NCBI GenBank assembly: GCA_020091685.1
Contig: CM034603.1
Coordinates: forward strand, 36,841,260 to 36,905,259
DNA: 64,000 nt
Direction of reading: 5' to 3'
Origin: Lutjanus erythropterus
Lineage: Eukaryota > Chordata > Actinopteri > Lutjaniformes > Lutjanidae
Shown: one piece after another, positions 34,981 through 47,629 of the stretch
Numbering within the stretch: position 1 is the first letter of the stretch
Layout: the number at the start of each line of letters is the position of its first letter
Notes under the pieces: model-generated
What the model was told of the DNA's origin: nothing
What the model saw: the letters and a program-made list of their open reading frames with translations, nothing else
The model's database searches: none
Program-made: the position numbers and the translations under genes

Positions 34981-36092
34981 CAGTCAGCTGGATTTGTGAG
35001 AGGCTTCTGAAGAGGTTACTGTAGATACTGTGAAATCATCAGTCACACCAGGACTAGAGAGTATTTCTTCATTCAAAGAAATATTCATTCATTTTCTCCA
35101 CTGAAAAGATGTTTTTTTTCTTCTCCCAAACTGCTTTGGCAAGAGTTTGATCTGACTGGTTGAAACTGTAGACGTGATAGACAGATGGTTCATCCAATCA
35201 CCTGCAAAGTGTTTGTTGAAAGTGCCTGCGCTTTTCCAGAATGTTTCTAAAGACGATTTCCCAGATCGTTCTGTGCAACAAAACATGATAGTATATACAG
35301 TTTAGAACATGCAGGGATTTGTGTTTGTACACATGACAACAAGACCTCACATGCAAATAAACAATAATGTACATTACTGTAATTTTACATACAGTAATCC
35401 TGCCAGCAGTGTTTCTTTGCAAAGGAAGCATGAGTGAAAACAGTGTTGAGGAAGTCTGCATTTGCATTCATTTTTAGCTACTTCTTAGAGCAAGTGAAGC
35501 ATGAGGGCATTCTTAAAATATTCAGTGTTTCCCATGATCTCCCTCATGTTTCCCTGGTCTCCCTCGTTCTTGCGTAATCTTACATAATGTGTTAAATATT
35601 TAAAGCGGGTTTGGCTCGAGCGCTTGTTCGCCGGTGAAGGAACGAGGACGATAGTTGGAGATGAATGGTGATGGAAAAATGCGAGGAGAGATGGCTGTTG
35701 GAAATAATTAGAGGATGTGTACTCCTGTCGATGAGGAAGCGTGCGCAGCAGAACATAAACACTCCTGAAACCTGCCTGGTGTTAAAATTTAATTGAAATG
35801 TTTACTCCTACAAACTAGAGCCTGTGACAGCTGGAAACACGCTCACCCAAACACAACTCCACCCTCAGATAGTTTCACATTTGAACCCATTAACCTCAGT
35901 TTATTCCAGCTTTTATTTTGTAGTCATGTGTATCATTGTGTACCTATTTCTGTTCTTTCCTACATTTCCCAGAATCCCTTTGGACAGACTCCAGCGAACC
36001 CTGGATTTCTAGCTATCTGATGGTTTCAGAAGTGGAAATGATCAGACGATTAATTAGAAGATTTATCAGTTCTCAATATTTAGTTGAGTTGC

Positions 36093-36425
36093 TGAAAAAT
36101 GTGATCTGTGTGAGAATTAGTGGCATCTAGTGGTGAAGTTGCAGATTTGCATCCAACTCGCTTGCTAAGCGTGTGGGAGAACCTACGCAGCCTGTGAAAC
36201 TCACAGAAAACACTGAAGGTTGTATTTAGAGCCAGTTTTATGTGTCTTCATTCTGGGCTGTTACATGGTGGTGCAACATGGCAGACGGCTTGTTTTACAT
36301 TAAGGAAAACACAGCAACTTTTATTTTCAGGTGATTACACAAATGAAAAGATACTCACGATTATATTCCATTTCTGCCATATTCTGCCAATAAACCCCTG
36401 TAAATGTTACACACCGGCCCTTTAA
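36093..36425 (+). mobile_element. MITE family D, near full-length copy
   Basis: Runs from an AATTAGTGGCATCTAGTGG block through GGAGAACCTACGCAGCC, CATGGTGGTGCAACATGGC and TTTTATTTTCAGGTGATTAC to GTTACACACCGGCCCTTTAA. The right terminal repeat is recognisable; the left is degraded. Confidence 0.
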
Positions 36426-36839
36426 GAAATTTTTCAGTAAATATTCACGTTTCAGCTTCTGAGATGTGAATATCTGCAGTTTTGACAATAATTTAAATAT
36501 TTCAGAGTCTTTGCCTATTGTTTGAAAAAATAAGCTACTTGGAAATATGTCAACGTAGGCTCAGAGAAACTGTTAAAATTAGTCAATTAATGATCTGCGT
36601 ATTAAAAAGAATCTGGTCCAATCATAGTTGCAGCTTTTTGATGGAAAAACAACTCATGTGAAGTTCCCATTGCCTCCAACAGTAAATGTTTATATTTTAT
36701 ATGTATCTCATGTCTAATGCACATCAAATTATTCATACTACTAATGGAAATAATATGAATAATATGAAAGTGGCAACTTTTGGCAGGGGAGAGAGAGAGA
36801 GGCTAGAATTGTAACCAGGCGCTCTGTGTATGAAGTTTT

Positions 36840-36849
36840 TATATGTGTG

Positions 36850-36897
<48 letters not shown>

Positions 36898-36932
36898 CAT
36901 ATGTATATATATATATATATATATATACACAC
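36840..36932. repeat. (TA)n microsatellite with ACAT interruptions
   Basis: About 90 bases of alternating TA, broken by ACATA and ATGTA steps. The open frames here are Tyr-Ile repeats without biological meaning. Confidence 0.
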
Positions 36933-37780
36933 CATTATATGTTTTTTGTTTTGTCTTTTTGTTGTATGTCTCATGTTATATCTTACATGTAAGGTTAGAA
37001 TTCTTTAATGAATTCAGTTTCACTAATGGCTCCCCAACTCGATATTACACATATCTACTGAGGACATTACAGGATTTATTGTCATATGTAGAACCAAGTT
37101 CCCAAATTATATAAGTTTGATATTGGGAAATTTATATAAGGCACTTGTATCTAGTTTGACTGTCATATATATACATATAACTGAGACTTTACAGATAGAA
37201 GGTACAAAATGTTTGTATCTTTCAATCTGTTATGTTTTGCATGTTTGTTATGTAACTCTGCTTAAACTACAGTCTGTCTTATAGCCACACTGGATTCAAC
37301 TCTGTTCTTTTCTATGTCAGTTTTCTTGCTGTATGTTTGTTGGAGGATGGGGAACAAATTAATATTAAAGGACACAAATCTTTGGTTCATTATCTTTTCC
37401 GTAAAAAAAAAAGATTTTTTTTTAAAGGAGTTGGAGAAGGAAGAAAGCACTGAAGGTTTACAACATCTTTAACATTCTTCAGCCTTTTGTTAATTATATT
37501 CTAATATGTGAAAATATAATGAAAGTAATGAATGCAATGACAGAAAACACGCCATTAAAATAAATTTAATCTAGACCTCCTTATTTCTCAATTAAATTGA
37601 ATAATAAGAGACTAATGGTTCTTGTCAGATTAAGTGCCAACAACAAAAAAATGAGCATTAATTGTAAAAATAATTGTCTTTTGACATTCATAAAACTCTT
37701 CTACACAATGCATTCCTTTGAGTTTCTTTAAAAAAAAAAGTCAATGACACTAACCCTTATGTTTTAAGATACAAAATGTT

Positions 37781-37807
37781 AAATAAATAAATAAATAAAT
37801 AAATAAA
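37781..37807. repeat. (AAAT)n microsatellite
   Basis: Six to seven AAAT/AATA units. Confidence 0.
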
Positions 37808-38084
37808 GTAAAGGTGTTTTGGTTCATAGCTGATCTGGCAGTCAGGGCTGATGAACATTTTTAACAAGTTGCATCAAACTGGACACACACACGGACTGAA
37901 AAAGTGACACATGACAACAGGAGGATGATAACAGTGATGTCTGAATTACAAAATTAATGATCACTTTAATTACTCCCAAGAGCCTCGTTGTGAAGAGGAG
38001 TCACCGTAAACGGCCCACGACAAAGAAGCCGATGCCACTGCTACTGAAACAAAAAGCAGGGGGGGCTGAAAATAACTCCAGTTA

Positions 38085-38330
38085 CCTGCTTTGATGTCCA
38101 ACACATAACAACCCCATTGAGAAATCAGTCGAAAAACTCCACGAAGAACCTGAGCGTCGGCCCACCGCCTCGCTGAGCCGCCTCATTGGTCCGGGAGCTT
38201 CCTGCATCGCCATGATTGGCTGTGGAGGCGGCCACGGTGCAGACTCTCGCCTAGCAACAGGCACAAGTGCAGCCACTGCAGAGCACCCCCCACCCCCACT
38301 CCTGCCTCCATGTGGGGGAGCAGCCGATAG
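38085..38330 (-). promoter_or_regulatory. GC-rich block with paired CCAAT boxes, candidate promoter and first exon
   Basis: Read on the minus strand, the block contains an RFX-like half-site in TGCCTGTTGCTAGGC (38263-38249), two CCAAT boxes 30 bases apart (38219-38215 and 38189-38185), an ATG at 38213-38211, and a good splice donor CAG|GTAACT with the exon edge at 38086. It is richer in GC and CpG than its neighbours and stands next to two CA arrays. The frame from that ATG has no recognisable homology, so the exon is speculative. Confidence 0.
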
Positions 38331-38344
38331 ATCGAGCATGTGGA

Positions 38345-38397
<53 letters not shown>
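38345..38397. repeat. (AC)n microsatellite
   Basis: About 53 bases of AC repeats. Confidence 0.
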
Positions 38398-38402
<5 letters not shown>

Positions 38403-38485
38403 GAGGCAGGAACATAGGATGGCATATGTACATGAGCACACAAACACATAATCACAGGGCTGAGGATGCATGCAGTGTGAAGAGT

Positions 38486-38487
<2 letters not shown>

Positions 38488-38554
<67 letters not shown>
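38488..38554. repeat. (AC)n microsatellite
   Basis: About 67 bases of AC repeats, 90 bases from the array at 38345-38397. Confidence 0.
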
Positions 38555-38556
<2 letters not shown>

Positions 38557-39119
38557 TACAGTAAGTACATCTTGTACTGTCTTGTTTAACCCTTACATAA
38601 CCAGGCTAACATTGGCAGCTTGAGCCTGAAAGAGCAGCTGGAGGGAAATCAAACACGCAACACTTTACCCACAATTCTTTTCCCTCAATATTACCTTCAT
38701 ATGTGTCTAAATTTCTGTTGCAATTACACTTTGAAATGTAACATCTCTCAGATTTTATCAACACAACAAGGAAACATTCACACGGAGATGAATCTGTTCA
38801 CTGTCAACATGAAACATCCACAACGTTCACTGTCAAATTATTTAAGTTTTATCTGCTCATGTGAACTAAACAAGCAACTCAAAGAACCTGGTTAGAAATA
38901 TTATAGGTAACATTACCTCAGAAAAATGTCTAAAAACACTAAATATGTCATATTTTGTTGAGTTGTGTGCTTATGTTATCCCAAATGTTGGAAACAAACC
39001 CACAGAAATCCATAATTTATTCAATTGATGGGAAAATGCAGGATAAATCAGAAAGTTAGGAAGAAACTCGATACACCTGACTAAATGTAACGTGAAAAAA
39101 ACTTTGATTTTACCTCCTC

Positions 39120-39315
39120 CATAAACATGATTTCTGTCTGAGTCATGTCAGATTTTCATCAGCTGTTGTGGTTGTTTAAAAGTGTAGCTAACAACTCCCA
39201 TAATCCCACGCTACTTCACAATATCAGACAAACTACTGTATGTCTTTTGTTCTTGTTTTAATATGAAAGAGACCCCTAGTGGCAGAATTTACATTTTATG
39301 TGTTTAAGGTTAGGG
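39120..39315 (+). repeat. Interspersed repeat family E, copy 1
   Basis: Contains ACAACTCCCATAATCCCACG, CTACTTCA, TAATATGAAAGAGACCCCTA and GTGGCAGAATTTACAT. The reverse complement of 45110-45275 carries the same words in the same order. Confidence 0.
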
Positions 39316-41639
39316 AAGTGATCCTTGCATGCTAACACCTGATAATCAGAGAGAACTGTTGTTTCATTGTCACTTCATTCAGGCTTACGTTGTTTTCATT
39401 TATGTTATTTTTTTGTTTTGTTTTGTTGTGTTTTGTCTGTACGTGTTTGAGGGTGCTGCCACCAATTATACAAAAAATATTACATCACTTCTGTTCCCCA
39501 GCGTTAATTTAGCTCAGTGGCAGTCTCTCAACACTCACAACTTTGTAACCTAATTTTTATTAAAGTAACAACAACCAAACTGCAAGAACACCCACTCTTA
39601 CACAGGAGCATGTATCAAATATGTACACATATATAACATGGTCAAGTTTGTAGTATTGGGCGAAGGAAAAACCCATTAAGTTTTGGAGCAGATCCCACCT
39701 CCATATATTTTGCATGATTAAAATGCTAAGAATTGAGAGTTGTTTTTTTGGTCCAATACTAATACAATATTGCCTATAATCCAGTAGTGGATGCAGCAGA
39801 ACCCTCAGTTCCCCACTTCACCTCCAACACCCCATACACTCACTCACCTTTGGTTAGTCACCAGAAATAAGTCAATTTATCTTGGTCCAAAGCTGTGCAA
39901 GCACTGAAAACACCAACACTCAGTGCTCCGAGCTCCCAGTCCAGGCAGAGTCAACTGATAGAACTGCTACACGGCTGCTAACTGAGCTAGCTGGCTGTTA
40001 CAGTTAGCAGCACTTTGCAATTACCCTAGCAAAAAGTAAAAAAAGATTGTCCATCAGGAAACTCCATAAATCACCAAATCACAATTTTGCCCGTTGTTGT
40101 ATTGTACTTTAATATGACGCTGTTGGGGCATGAATGAGTACCTACCCCTGCTTGTGTGGAGGACGTCATTTATGTAGGTGGTCCTTTAAATGCACCTCTA
40201 AAAGAATGTGGCCATATGCAGCCCAGACCACCTCTGAAAGTGATCTGAGAGATCTGATCTTGATGTGTCTTGTATTCACACCTGTATTTGAATGGTGAAC
40301 TCGTAATTATATTGTACAAACTGGTGGAAATAAAACTTTCGACCAATAAAACATCAGAAAGCTCAGGAAAGGCTCAGGAGCCCACTTTTCTGAGGCTGTA
40401 CAGTCTGGATGCAAAGCTTAAAACATTAAAAAAAGATCCCACATTGCCAGTATTGTCTTCAGTAAATGAAATCTTAAATGCTAAAGACCAAAGGCCATTC
40501 AGAGAAATTCAGTTTGATCTCTGTATATTCAGTTATGCATGTACTGCATCTACATTTTCTTAAGATGGAGAGAGAGATGAGGTTTTAAAGCAGCTCATCA
40601 AATGGCGCTGAAGAACATGCTGTGAGTACAGTCTAACAGTCCCTTTAAGCTGTCATTGCCAATGAACCCGTTGTCCTCTCGCTGTTTTCCAGATTTAGAT
40701 ATCACAAGTTTGGCAGACGATTACAAAGACTGACAGGTCTGAAGGAGCATTAGCCATCCTACAGGTTCGGAGAAGAGAAGGGAGATATGTACAATTCAAG
40801 TCAGTTCGAGGTAAAAACATTTTCATGGATTTTCTGATGATTTCACCACGCAGGCATCTGACTGCTCACTGTCTCAATACTCCTAGAGTGCAGTGTGGCA
40901 GGATACTCGAGTCGAGCCTGCAGTACACTGTAGTTACACTGAAAAATGGTCTATCATCCAGCACAGAGGGAGACTGTCATTACCCACCCTGTACTGCATT
41001 TCCAATTTCCTCTCACTTATCACAGATTGGGTTGTGTTTTAGCTCCACAAACAGTTCTATGAGACGGACATATTCTTATTGACAGATTCAAACTCATTTC
41101 AGGGAGATTTTTTGATGCTTAAGGACGATTCATGCTACTGCGACAAGCTGTAATTGCTGCAGTTTAATGAAAATCCTGTTTTAATAATTCTGCTGCGCAT
41201 GGTTCATTCTCAACCTTTAGGAAGAGAATCTAAGGGCACCCAAACAGACACATATACAGACAGCGGTGGACACCATCGATGCCTATTAGTTTTGTTTACT
41301 TTCTGGACCTTGTGTTCCACACATACACAGTAGTTTGGCGTCTGTGGTCCACAGACTTAATTTCTGCAAAATAAGATAGTTGTTGAATGTGTATTTCCTT
41401 AGTCTTGCTTAGACTGTCCGCTGTCTCCTGGTTGACGAACTCCTACCAGTTGATGCTGTGACTAATTTTGGTCACAGAAAGATCATGTTGTCTGTGTTTT
41501 AAGTCAGTCTTGCATCCGGCGTCTGTTCTTCACCGTTGCAGTGTTCCTATGTTATGTCATACATCTCTTCAGTCTTCCTATCCTCAGGTTATGGTCCACC
41601 ATGAGGCTTAAAATGAATCAACTCTGACTTTTGGTTCTA
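39316..41639. other. Non-coding, nothing specific recognised
   Basis: No convincing exon or repeat pair. Short frames, for example at 40270-40563, have no family resemblance. Confidence 0.
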
Positions 41640-41886
41640 CATGGGAGATGAACAGCAGTCTCCTGAGAGAAAGCCTGGGTGTGTTTGACCCATCCGTCCA
41701 CACCAATCTCCTCCACACATGGACTTTGTCGCTCGTTATAGTACATCACCTGACTAGTTCCTTTGCTCCCATTATACTACGGCCACTAGAGGTCGCCACC
41801 TAACAATAAACATTAATTTGGGTTGTCATAAGCTGCTTGAACAGGTGGCCCGTACGGCCATTTTTCTGGTGAGGGCAGGCTGGACT
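41640..41886 (+). repeat. Interspersed repeat family F, right part
   Basis: Includes CAGTCTCCTGAGAGAAAGCC, TTTGACCCATCCGTCCAC, CATGGACTTTGTCGCTCG, ACGGCCACTAGAGGTCGCCA and TAAGCTGCTTGAACAGG. The same order occurs at 55560-55770. Confidence 0.
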
Positions 41887-42670
41887 GATACCTCATTACA
41901 TAAAACGACACATGGATAATATTACATATGAAGTTACATGTGTCGGAAACACAGTTCAAGTTTTTCTGAGCCCATGAGCCATTTTCATATTTGAAACCAC
42001 CTTTAAGCTTCACAGAATTGGTCACTACTCTAGTCTGCTCCATATTCAGACTTCCACTACTGAATAATTAAAACCACTTCATTTGCCAAGTACAACAAAT
42101 GTGCAGGAATTTGTCATAGTGCCACTGCTGCAGACAGGTCAGTAAAACAAAAAAAGCTAACACAGCATTGATACATGCAGTTCTACAGGAGGAAATCCAA
42201 TACAGCAATATATACACATCATTTGATTTAGCTGCATATGCTGCCTCTGTACTGTACCTGTGTACAAAACAAGTATGTGCATTCCAAATGATGTTGTACT
42301 GCATTCCTCAGGCTGATGGTGAACGATGGCAATAATATTATTTCTGCAGCCAGTATTAAATCTCATTCATCAACGCCATTTGCACTCAAATGCTCTTCCT
42401 CGAGGGAGGTTAGAGAACTGCAGAGCATTCAGAAAGTCTTCACCTCTTTAACAGTTCAGCCAACTCATTCTGTCAGTGCTAAATGCCTCAAAGTGCACAC
42501 GCAGTTTTCAGCTCAGCAGGCTCTATCACAAATTAAGACAACAACAACATGAAGTGATGTTATGCTCTATAATCATAATCATACTGTATATCAGGTCACA
42601 GTCTTATTCAGAAGAACAACCCAGTCTCTTAAAACATGTGCAGAGGTACTTGAACCTGCACGCTTTATAA

Positions 42671-42955
42671 TAGCCAGTAGGGGGCAACTCCACTGGTTGC
42701 ACACAGAAGTATTTAAGCTCATGAGAAAATGAGCCTACTTCTCACTTGATTTCTGACTGTTGAAAACAGTTTCCTGAAGAGTTTATGTTCTCAATCGCCG
42801 GTTCAAAGTCCTCTTCAATACAATAAATTATGGTCCCATTTAGGGGCAAATGGACCATGAAGCAGGGCATGTTTTCGGGCGGGACCACCTTGTAATTGGA
42901 GAGTCACTACCATGGTGACCTGTCAATCAGGACAGAGGCGTACCAATGTGTATGC
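42671..42955 (+). repeat. Interspersed repeat family G
   Basis: GCCAGTAGGGGGCAACTCCA, ATGAGCCTACTTCTCACTTG, TTATGGTCCCATTTAGGGG and CACTACCATGGTGACCTGTC occur in the order of a very common teleost repeat. Single copy here. Confidence 0.
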
Positions 42956-45109
42956 ATGGTATTGTACTATATATATATATTTAAATAGCTGTGTACTTTG
43001 TAACATTTTGGTCTCCTAACCTGTTGTTAAGCATTCAGTTGTACTGAAAGGTACTAAAAGTTATCATGAATTATAGATGCACCTTGCTAGTCTGACTCAC
43101 CAGATGTAATCTGTGGGTCTAAGCTGCCATTAGATGATTTGTTTCAGGGTTTCAGTCAGCAGCATTTGCTATCTGCATTTTCAAAATCCCCAGGAAACAA
43201 CACCAATCCCCAAGAGAGCAACCTACTCACTGGAAATTGTAGATTAACACCTAGGATGCTAATGGTGTGAACATAACAAGCTAGCAGCTGTCTTCTTTCG
43301 CTGTGATGTAGTCAACTTCCCAATGTCCAACTGTTCCAACAAAATCATAAATGAGGTCTTTCTCAACATGCATTATTTTCTGCTGGCAAACAAATCAATT
43401 TTCTGTGTCCTCACGTCCTTGGGAGTTTGCACTCCTGATTTGAACTTGCCAAGTCTGAACTCTCTAAAATGAGAGTTTGATTTTGCTTTACTTTGTATCT
43501 ATAGAGCAGCCGTGATCCCTTTCATGCAGTTAATCCCAAACTACCGACCACAAATGCTTTTCTTCAAGTTCCAGTTTGCCCTTAAATGGGGTTAATCCCT
43601 TTTGTCTTAGTTTTTATTTGTTCCAATCCAGAGAGCGATATTCTTTTTCTTCATAAATGTTGCAAGGGGGGTATGTTTGATAAAGTCTGCATTTAGACAA
43701 GAACAACAGTCCAAATTCCCTAAAGTGCTCTTGCTTTGCCCATTTTATCAAGGATGCTTTGGAAGCTGACTTGTGTGTTTGAATTCGGGGCAAACAACTA
43801 TCCCAGCATGCATTTTTCATCAACTAGACACAATCTGGCAGAAGACATCCAAACCTGGATTTAGTTAATGGGAAAAAATTTGACATTTAGATTTTGATAA
43901 ACCAAAAACATATTCAAAATCTAAGCCTACTTCTGTAGATATTTTTGAGATGTGAGACTAGTTGATCAACATCGTCTTATCTCAGCTGATTGTACCAGTG
44001 GCACTGATGCCTCTACATATATATATAGCAGGGGTGGCAAGGAATCTTCTTGTCTGCCACCCTTCTAATCTAATCTAATATTCATTGCTGGCTCTGCATA
44101 TGACCTCTCTGTAGAACATCACATTTCTGGATTGAAAGATTTGTGCTTGAGCATATTCCAGGCAATAATTATGTTATTTCCAAAACAAAAATGTAGCATA
44201 ACAATATTTTGTAGGAGACAGGATTCAGCAACAAACTGTATTACATTTGAACTTATTGGTGGCGTTTCTGTTTTTGTTTGTATGAATTGTAAGTGTGCAC
44301 ACAGCTCAGTGTGAAAAAAACATCTCCGGAGAGAAAAAAAAAAAGTTTCACTGTATCTACGTTCAGTAACCAACTGGTTCAACAAGTGCCTCTGCAGCTC
44401 GCGCATTTTCTCAAACTGCAGGACAAACTTGACACAACAGCAGGACGGTTTTGACACGTTCGCTCTGTCAGAGACGCTCGTCAGCTGAGTCTCCTCCAGC
44501 TCCCTCCGTCTTTTTTTATCCATCCTGCTCAGTGTGGGGTCTGTGCATCCGTCAGGCGCTGTGTGGGAAACGGAGGGACTGGAGCTTTGTGATTGTTGTA
44601 ATTTTCATCTCAACACCCCTCCCTCCACGTCTCTTGTCCGCGGCCACCTGCCTTTTTTTCCTTTTTTTTTCAGTTGCTGCTTGCCTCTCAAGGGAGTCTG
44701 CAGTTTTCATTGGCTCACTAGATTGTCATGGCAACCATATACTTGGCAATTTGCAGCTCTCAGAGAAGACGCAGCATTGACTCTGAGTCATATTTTTAGA
44801 TGTACAGATATACGTGTGCATGCTGGATGTGTTGTGATGTCTTGATGATGTTGGTGCAAAGATGCCCTGAAACTGAAAACTTGCACAAGGTTGCATGCAT
44901 TTACATATTACACTATTGTTCCAGAAGTGATCAGATTCACAGCCCAATCAGAATTAAAGTGCCTCATATGAACACCTCAAACAGAAGAGAGACCCGGCTG
45001 GATCGGGAAGAATTTTCAATCGGGTTGAGGGGTGCTGGTGTAAATCCTACGCTTATTTTTATCATTTCTGTCTGTTTGTAATAAATATATATACTTTTCT
45101 GTTAGAAAC
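42956..45109. other. Non-coding with a GC-richer block at 44440-44780
   Basis: Mostly AT-rich. The block at 44440-44780 is GC-richer and contains a CCAAT-box complement (CATTGGC near 44709), an RFX-type half-site ATGGCAAC (near 44728) and an AP-1-like TGAGTCA (near 44784). A regulatory role is possible but unproven. Confidence 0.
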
Positions 45110-45275
45110 TTTAAAAGATTTAAACACACAACACGTAAGTTCTGCCAGTAGGTGTCTCTCATATTTAAAAAAAATGACGTACTTTGATGTCATCTGAAGT
45201 AGTGTGGGATCATGGGAGTTGTCCTCATTGCTAAACAACCAGGCAGAAATCATTAAATTTTTGTTCATGTTGCTC
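45110..45275 (-). repeat. Interspersed repeat family E, copy 2 (inverted)
   Basis: On the minus strand: ACAACTCCCATGATCCCACA, CTACTTCA, AATATGAGAGACACCTACTG and GCAGAACTTACG. It forms an inverted pair with 39120-39315, about 5.8 kb apart. Confidence 0.
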
Positions 45276-46429
45276 ATGTTTGTGCTTGCTGACGTGTCAC
45301 ACGTTATCCCTAATGTAAGAGCAACTAGAAGCTAGCAGGTTTGAAAATTGTTGAAAACATTTGGGGTGATGAAAGTACACAAGTCAGCAAAATATATAAC
45401 ATAGTTCTCGCACTTTTAGAAGAACGAAGGACTTTTAATACACGTTAATACACAGTTTTAAAGATGTAAAAATTATTTCCAGGACACGATGCGGGTCCAT
45501 CTTGAAAATTAGGCCAGAGCACTTCATTTTCTGTTATATTTCTAGCAGATTAGATGCTTCATTGCAGGCAGAACCAGTCAGCACCCATGACAGAAAAGCT
45601 ATATTCTGATTAATGTTTTTATGAGATCACTTTCACATAAACAGCTCAGCTGGAATTTCTAATCAGAATGATTTCAGTCAGGCTGAATGCTGTCCATGTA
45701 AAGGCAGTTGTTTCTTTGGGCGATTGTACCAGAATATGTTCACAGTTTGTATAAATATCTCGCCTGTAAATTCTGACTTTGTTTGGAAACACCTTCAATT
45801 GTGCTACATAAGTAAGTAAAGGTTAAATTCACACCCAGCTGTTAATGTTGCCATGCATCAGTGTCAGACACTGACTTAAATCCATTAGGTATATTGTTCT
45901 GTTTATGTAAATGTGCTTACTCACATACATGACCAGAGTTTACAGATGAACATTTAAGATCGCAGTTAATTCTCTGTTTTTCTGCTCTGGTGGCTTTAGC
46001 TGGCGTTCTGCAGAGTCTCCCTGCTGAGGACGCCCATCACAACATTTTTAGAACAAGCGAGAAAGAGAGAGAGAGAGAAAGCATTCATTTTTGGCTCATT
46101 CGCCTCAACAAGCTTCAATTTGTCTCCCACTTAGAGACCAATCGACTCGCTCAGCCCTTCGCCCCTGAGACCTGCGAGCCGTTTGGATTAGAAAATGGAG
46201 CTCTGCTAAACGGCGCTCAGCGGTGTGTGAGGTCCTCGGCTGGATGTCCAGTACAGCTGCACAACACAGAGACGTGGCTGAAGACAAACAAATATGTGTC
46301 TGGGTCGTCTTGAAATCTCAACTGAACCACAGTATGGAAAATAATTAATGTAAGGAAGTTAAGGGTGATTTGTACCTTGTATAGATTAACACACCTTTAG
46401 CACAGACAGGATGAGTTGGCTGCACTGCA

Positions 46430-46705
46430 CTGATGCTCCTATAGTAGATAAAACATAATAAAGAGTCCATCCAGTGAAGAAAATGTGGAAAAGTGTGCTC
46501 TATAGTGCTTCTCCAGTAAAACAAAATGTGGCAAAGAGCCCCTACACTGTCCATCCTGGGCAGGAAACGTGACAAAGTGCCCACTAGAGTGCCCTTCCAG
46601 TCAGCAAACTTAAAAAGTGCATCATGACTTTTGGCGCACTGGTCCCCTTTTTATTTTATGTTTTTGCCCCTGCCCCCAAGACAGCCTGAGTCCACCACTG
46701 AACTA
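46430..46705. repeat. Interspersed repeat with internal short tandem units
   Basis: Three diverged units of about 45-60 bases carry ATGTGGAAAAGTG, ATGTGGCAAAGAGCCCC and CGTGACAAAGTGCCCACTAG, each followed by a CTNTAGTGC-type or CACTGTCC-type block and CCAGT. It ends with the phrase GCCTGAGTCCACCACTG, typical of a dispersed fish repeat. Confidence 0.
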
Positions 46706-46804
46706 TTGACGAGGTGAAGAAAAAATGAATGACAGACCTTCTCTCAAGCTGGTATCATACTTTTATATGTGCGTGTGTAGGTGTGCGAGTTCTGTCTAAT
46801 GTAA

Positions 46805-46940
46805 ATTTTGGATGTGTGCGTAGGCTCACTGCAGATGCAGCAAAGGCCCACAGGTTTGAGTCGAGCCCTTGGCTGCTGCAGGACTCACAGGCTCAGTGGG
46901 GCACACGCTCTGTCACCTGAGCTTCCAGGGCGTCCCTCCA
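46805..46940 (-). mobile_element. tRNA-derived SINE (5' head)
   Basis: The minus strand has an A box-like GGAAGCTCAGGTGACAGAGC (46926-46907) and a B box-like GGCTCGACTCA (46867-46857), then GGGCCTTTGCTGCATC. This is the same family as 34440-34615, diverged. Confidence 0.
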
Positions 46941-47363
46941 CCTCTTTTTCACCTCTAGCTGAGTCAGGCACTGCCAAGATGGCAATGGCCAGAGCCACCA
47001 CACTGAGCTCGACAACAGCTCTTCAGAAACCTATGGGTTATGTCACAATTTATCATACAGTCTACAACGCTGACATCAAATCCAAGCACAGGGTTTAAAC
47101 CAACTTGTAATGATTAAAAAAACAGATTTTTTTGGTTTGTGTTTTTGGTATCAGATTTTAACCTTTTAGAAAGAAAAAAAGACTGATCAAGACTTGAGGA
47201 ACAGACGCCAGCTGGGAAATGGTTCAGAGCTTCAGCTATCTATTGTCATCCCTCGAGCAACGCTGTTGGTGTGGCTAAAAACACACAAGACAACACATAA
47301 TGAGAAATTCAGGGGAGGGGGGGCGTACTTGTCACATTCTGTTAGGTGCGTATGAGACAGCGG

Positions 47364-47364
<1 letters not shown>

Positions 47365-47397
<33 letters not shown>
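47365..47397. repeat. (TG)n microsatellite
   Basis: TG run of about 33 bases. Confidence 0.
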
Positions 47398-47399
<2 letters not shown>

Positions 47400-47582
47400 G
47401 GGGTGATGTTTGAGACGTTCCTTGGATGTGGGTTGAGCCCCGACAAGCCAAACACCATCATCCCACACTCACCAACCCCCCCCCCCACCCTCAGCCAGTC
47501 TAGCAGCTTGTCCTTCCCCAGGGCTCCGTGTCTGCCATGTCAATCCAAGTCTGGGTGGATACACACTGGATCATCACCATCA

Positions 47583-47583
<1 letters not shown>

Positions 47584-47627
<44 letters not shown>
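47584..47627. repeat. (CA)n microsatellite
   Basis: CA run of about 44 bases. Confidence 0.

Positions 47628-47629
<2 letters not shown>

Noticed and set aside
36733-37114. Tyr-Ile-rich frames
   Set aside because: Translations of a TA microsatellite.
38082-38623. Open frames of 62-162 residues with Cys-Val or Thr-His repeats
   Set aside because: Created by CA/GT microsatellites. Only the short non-repeat part near 38086-38213 was kept, as a speculative exon.
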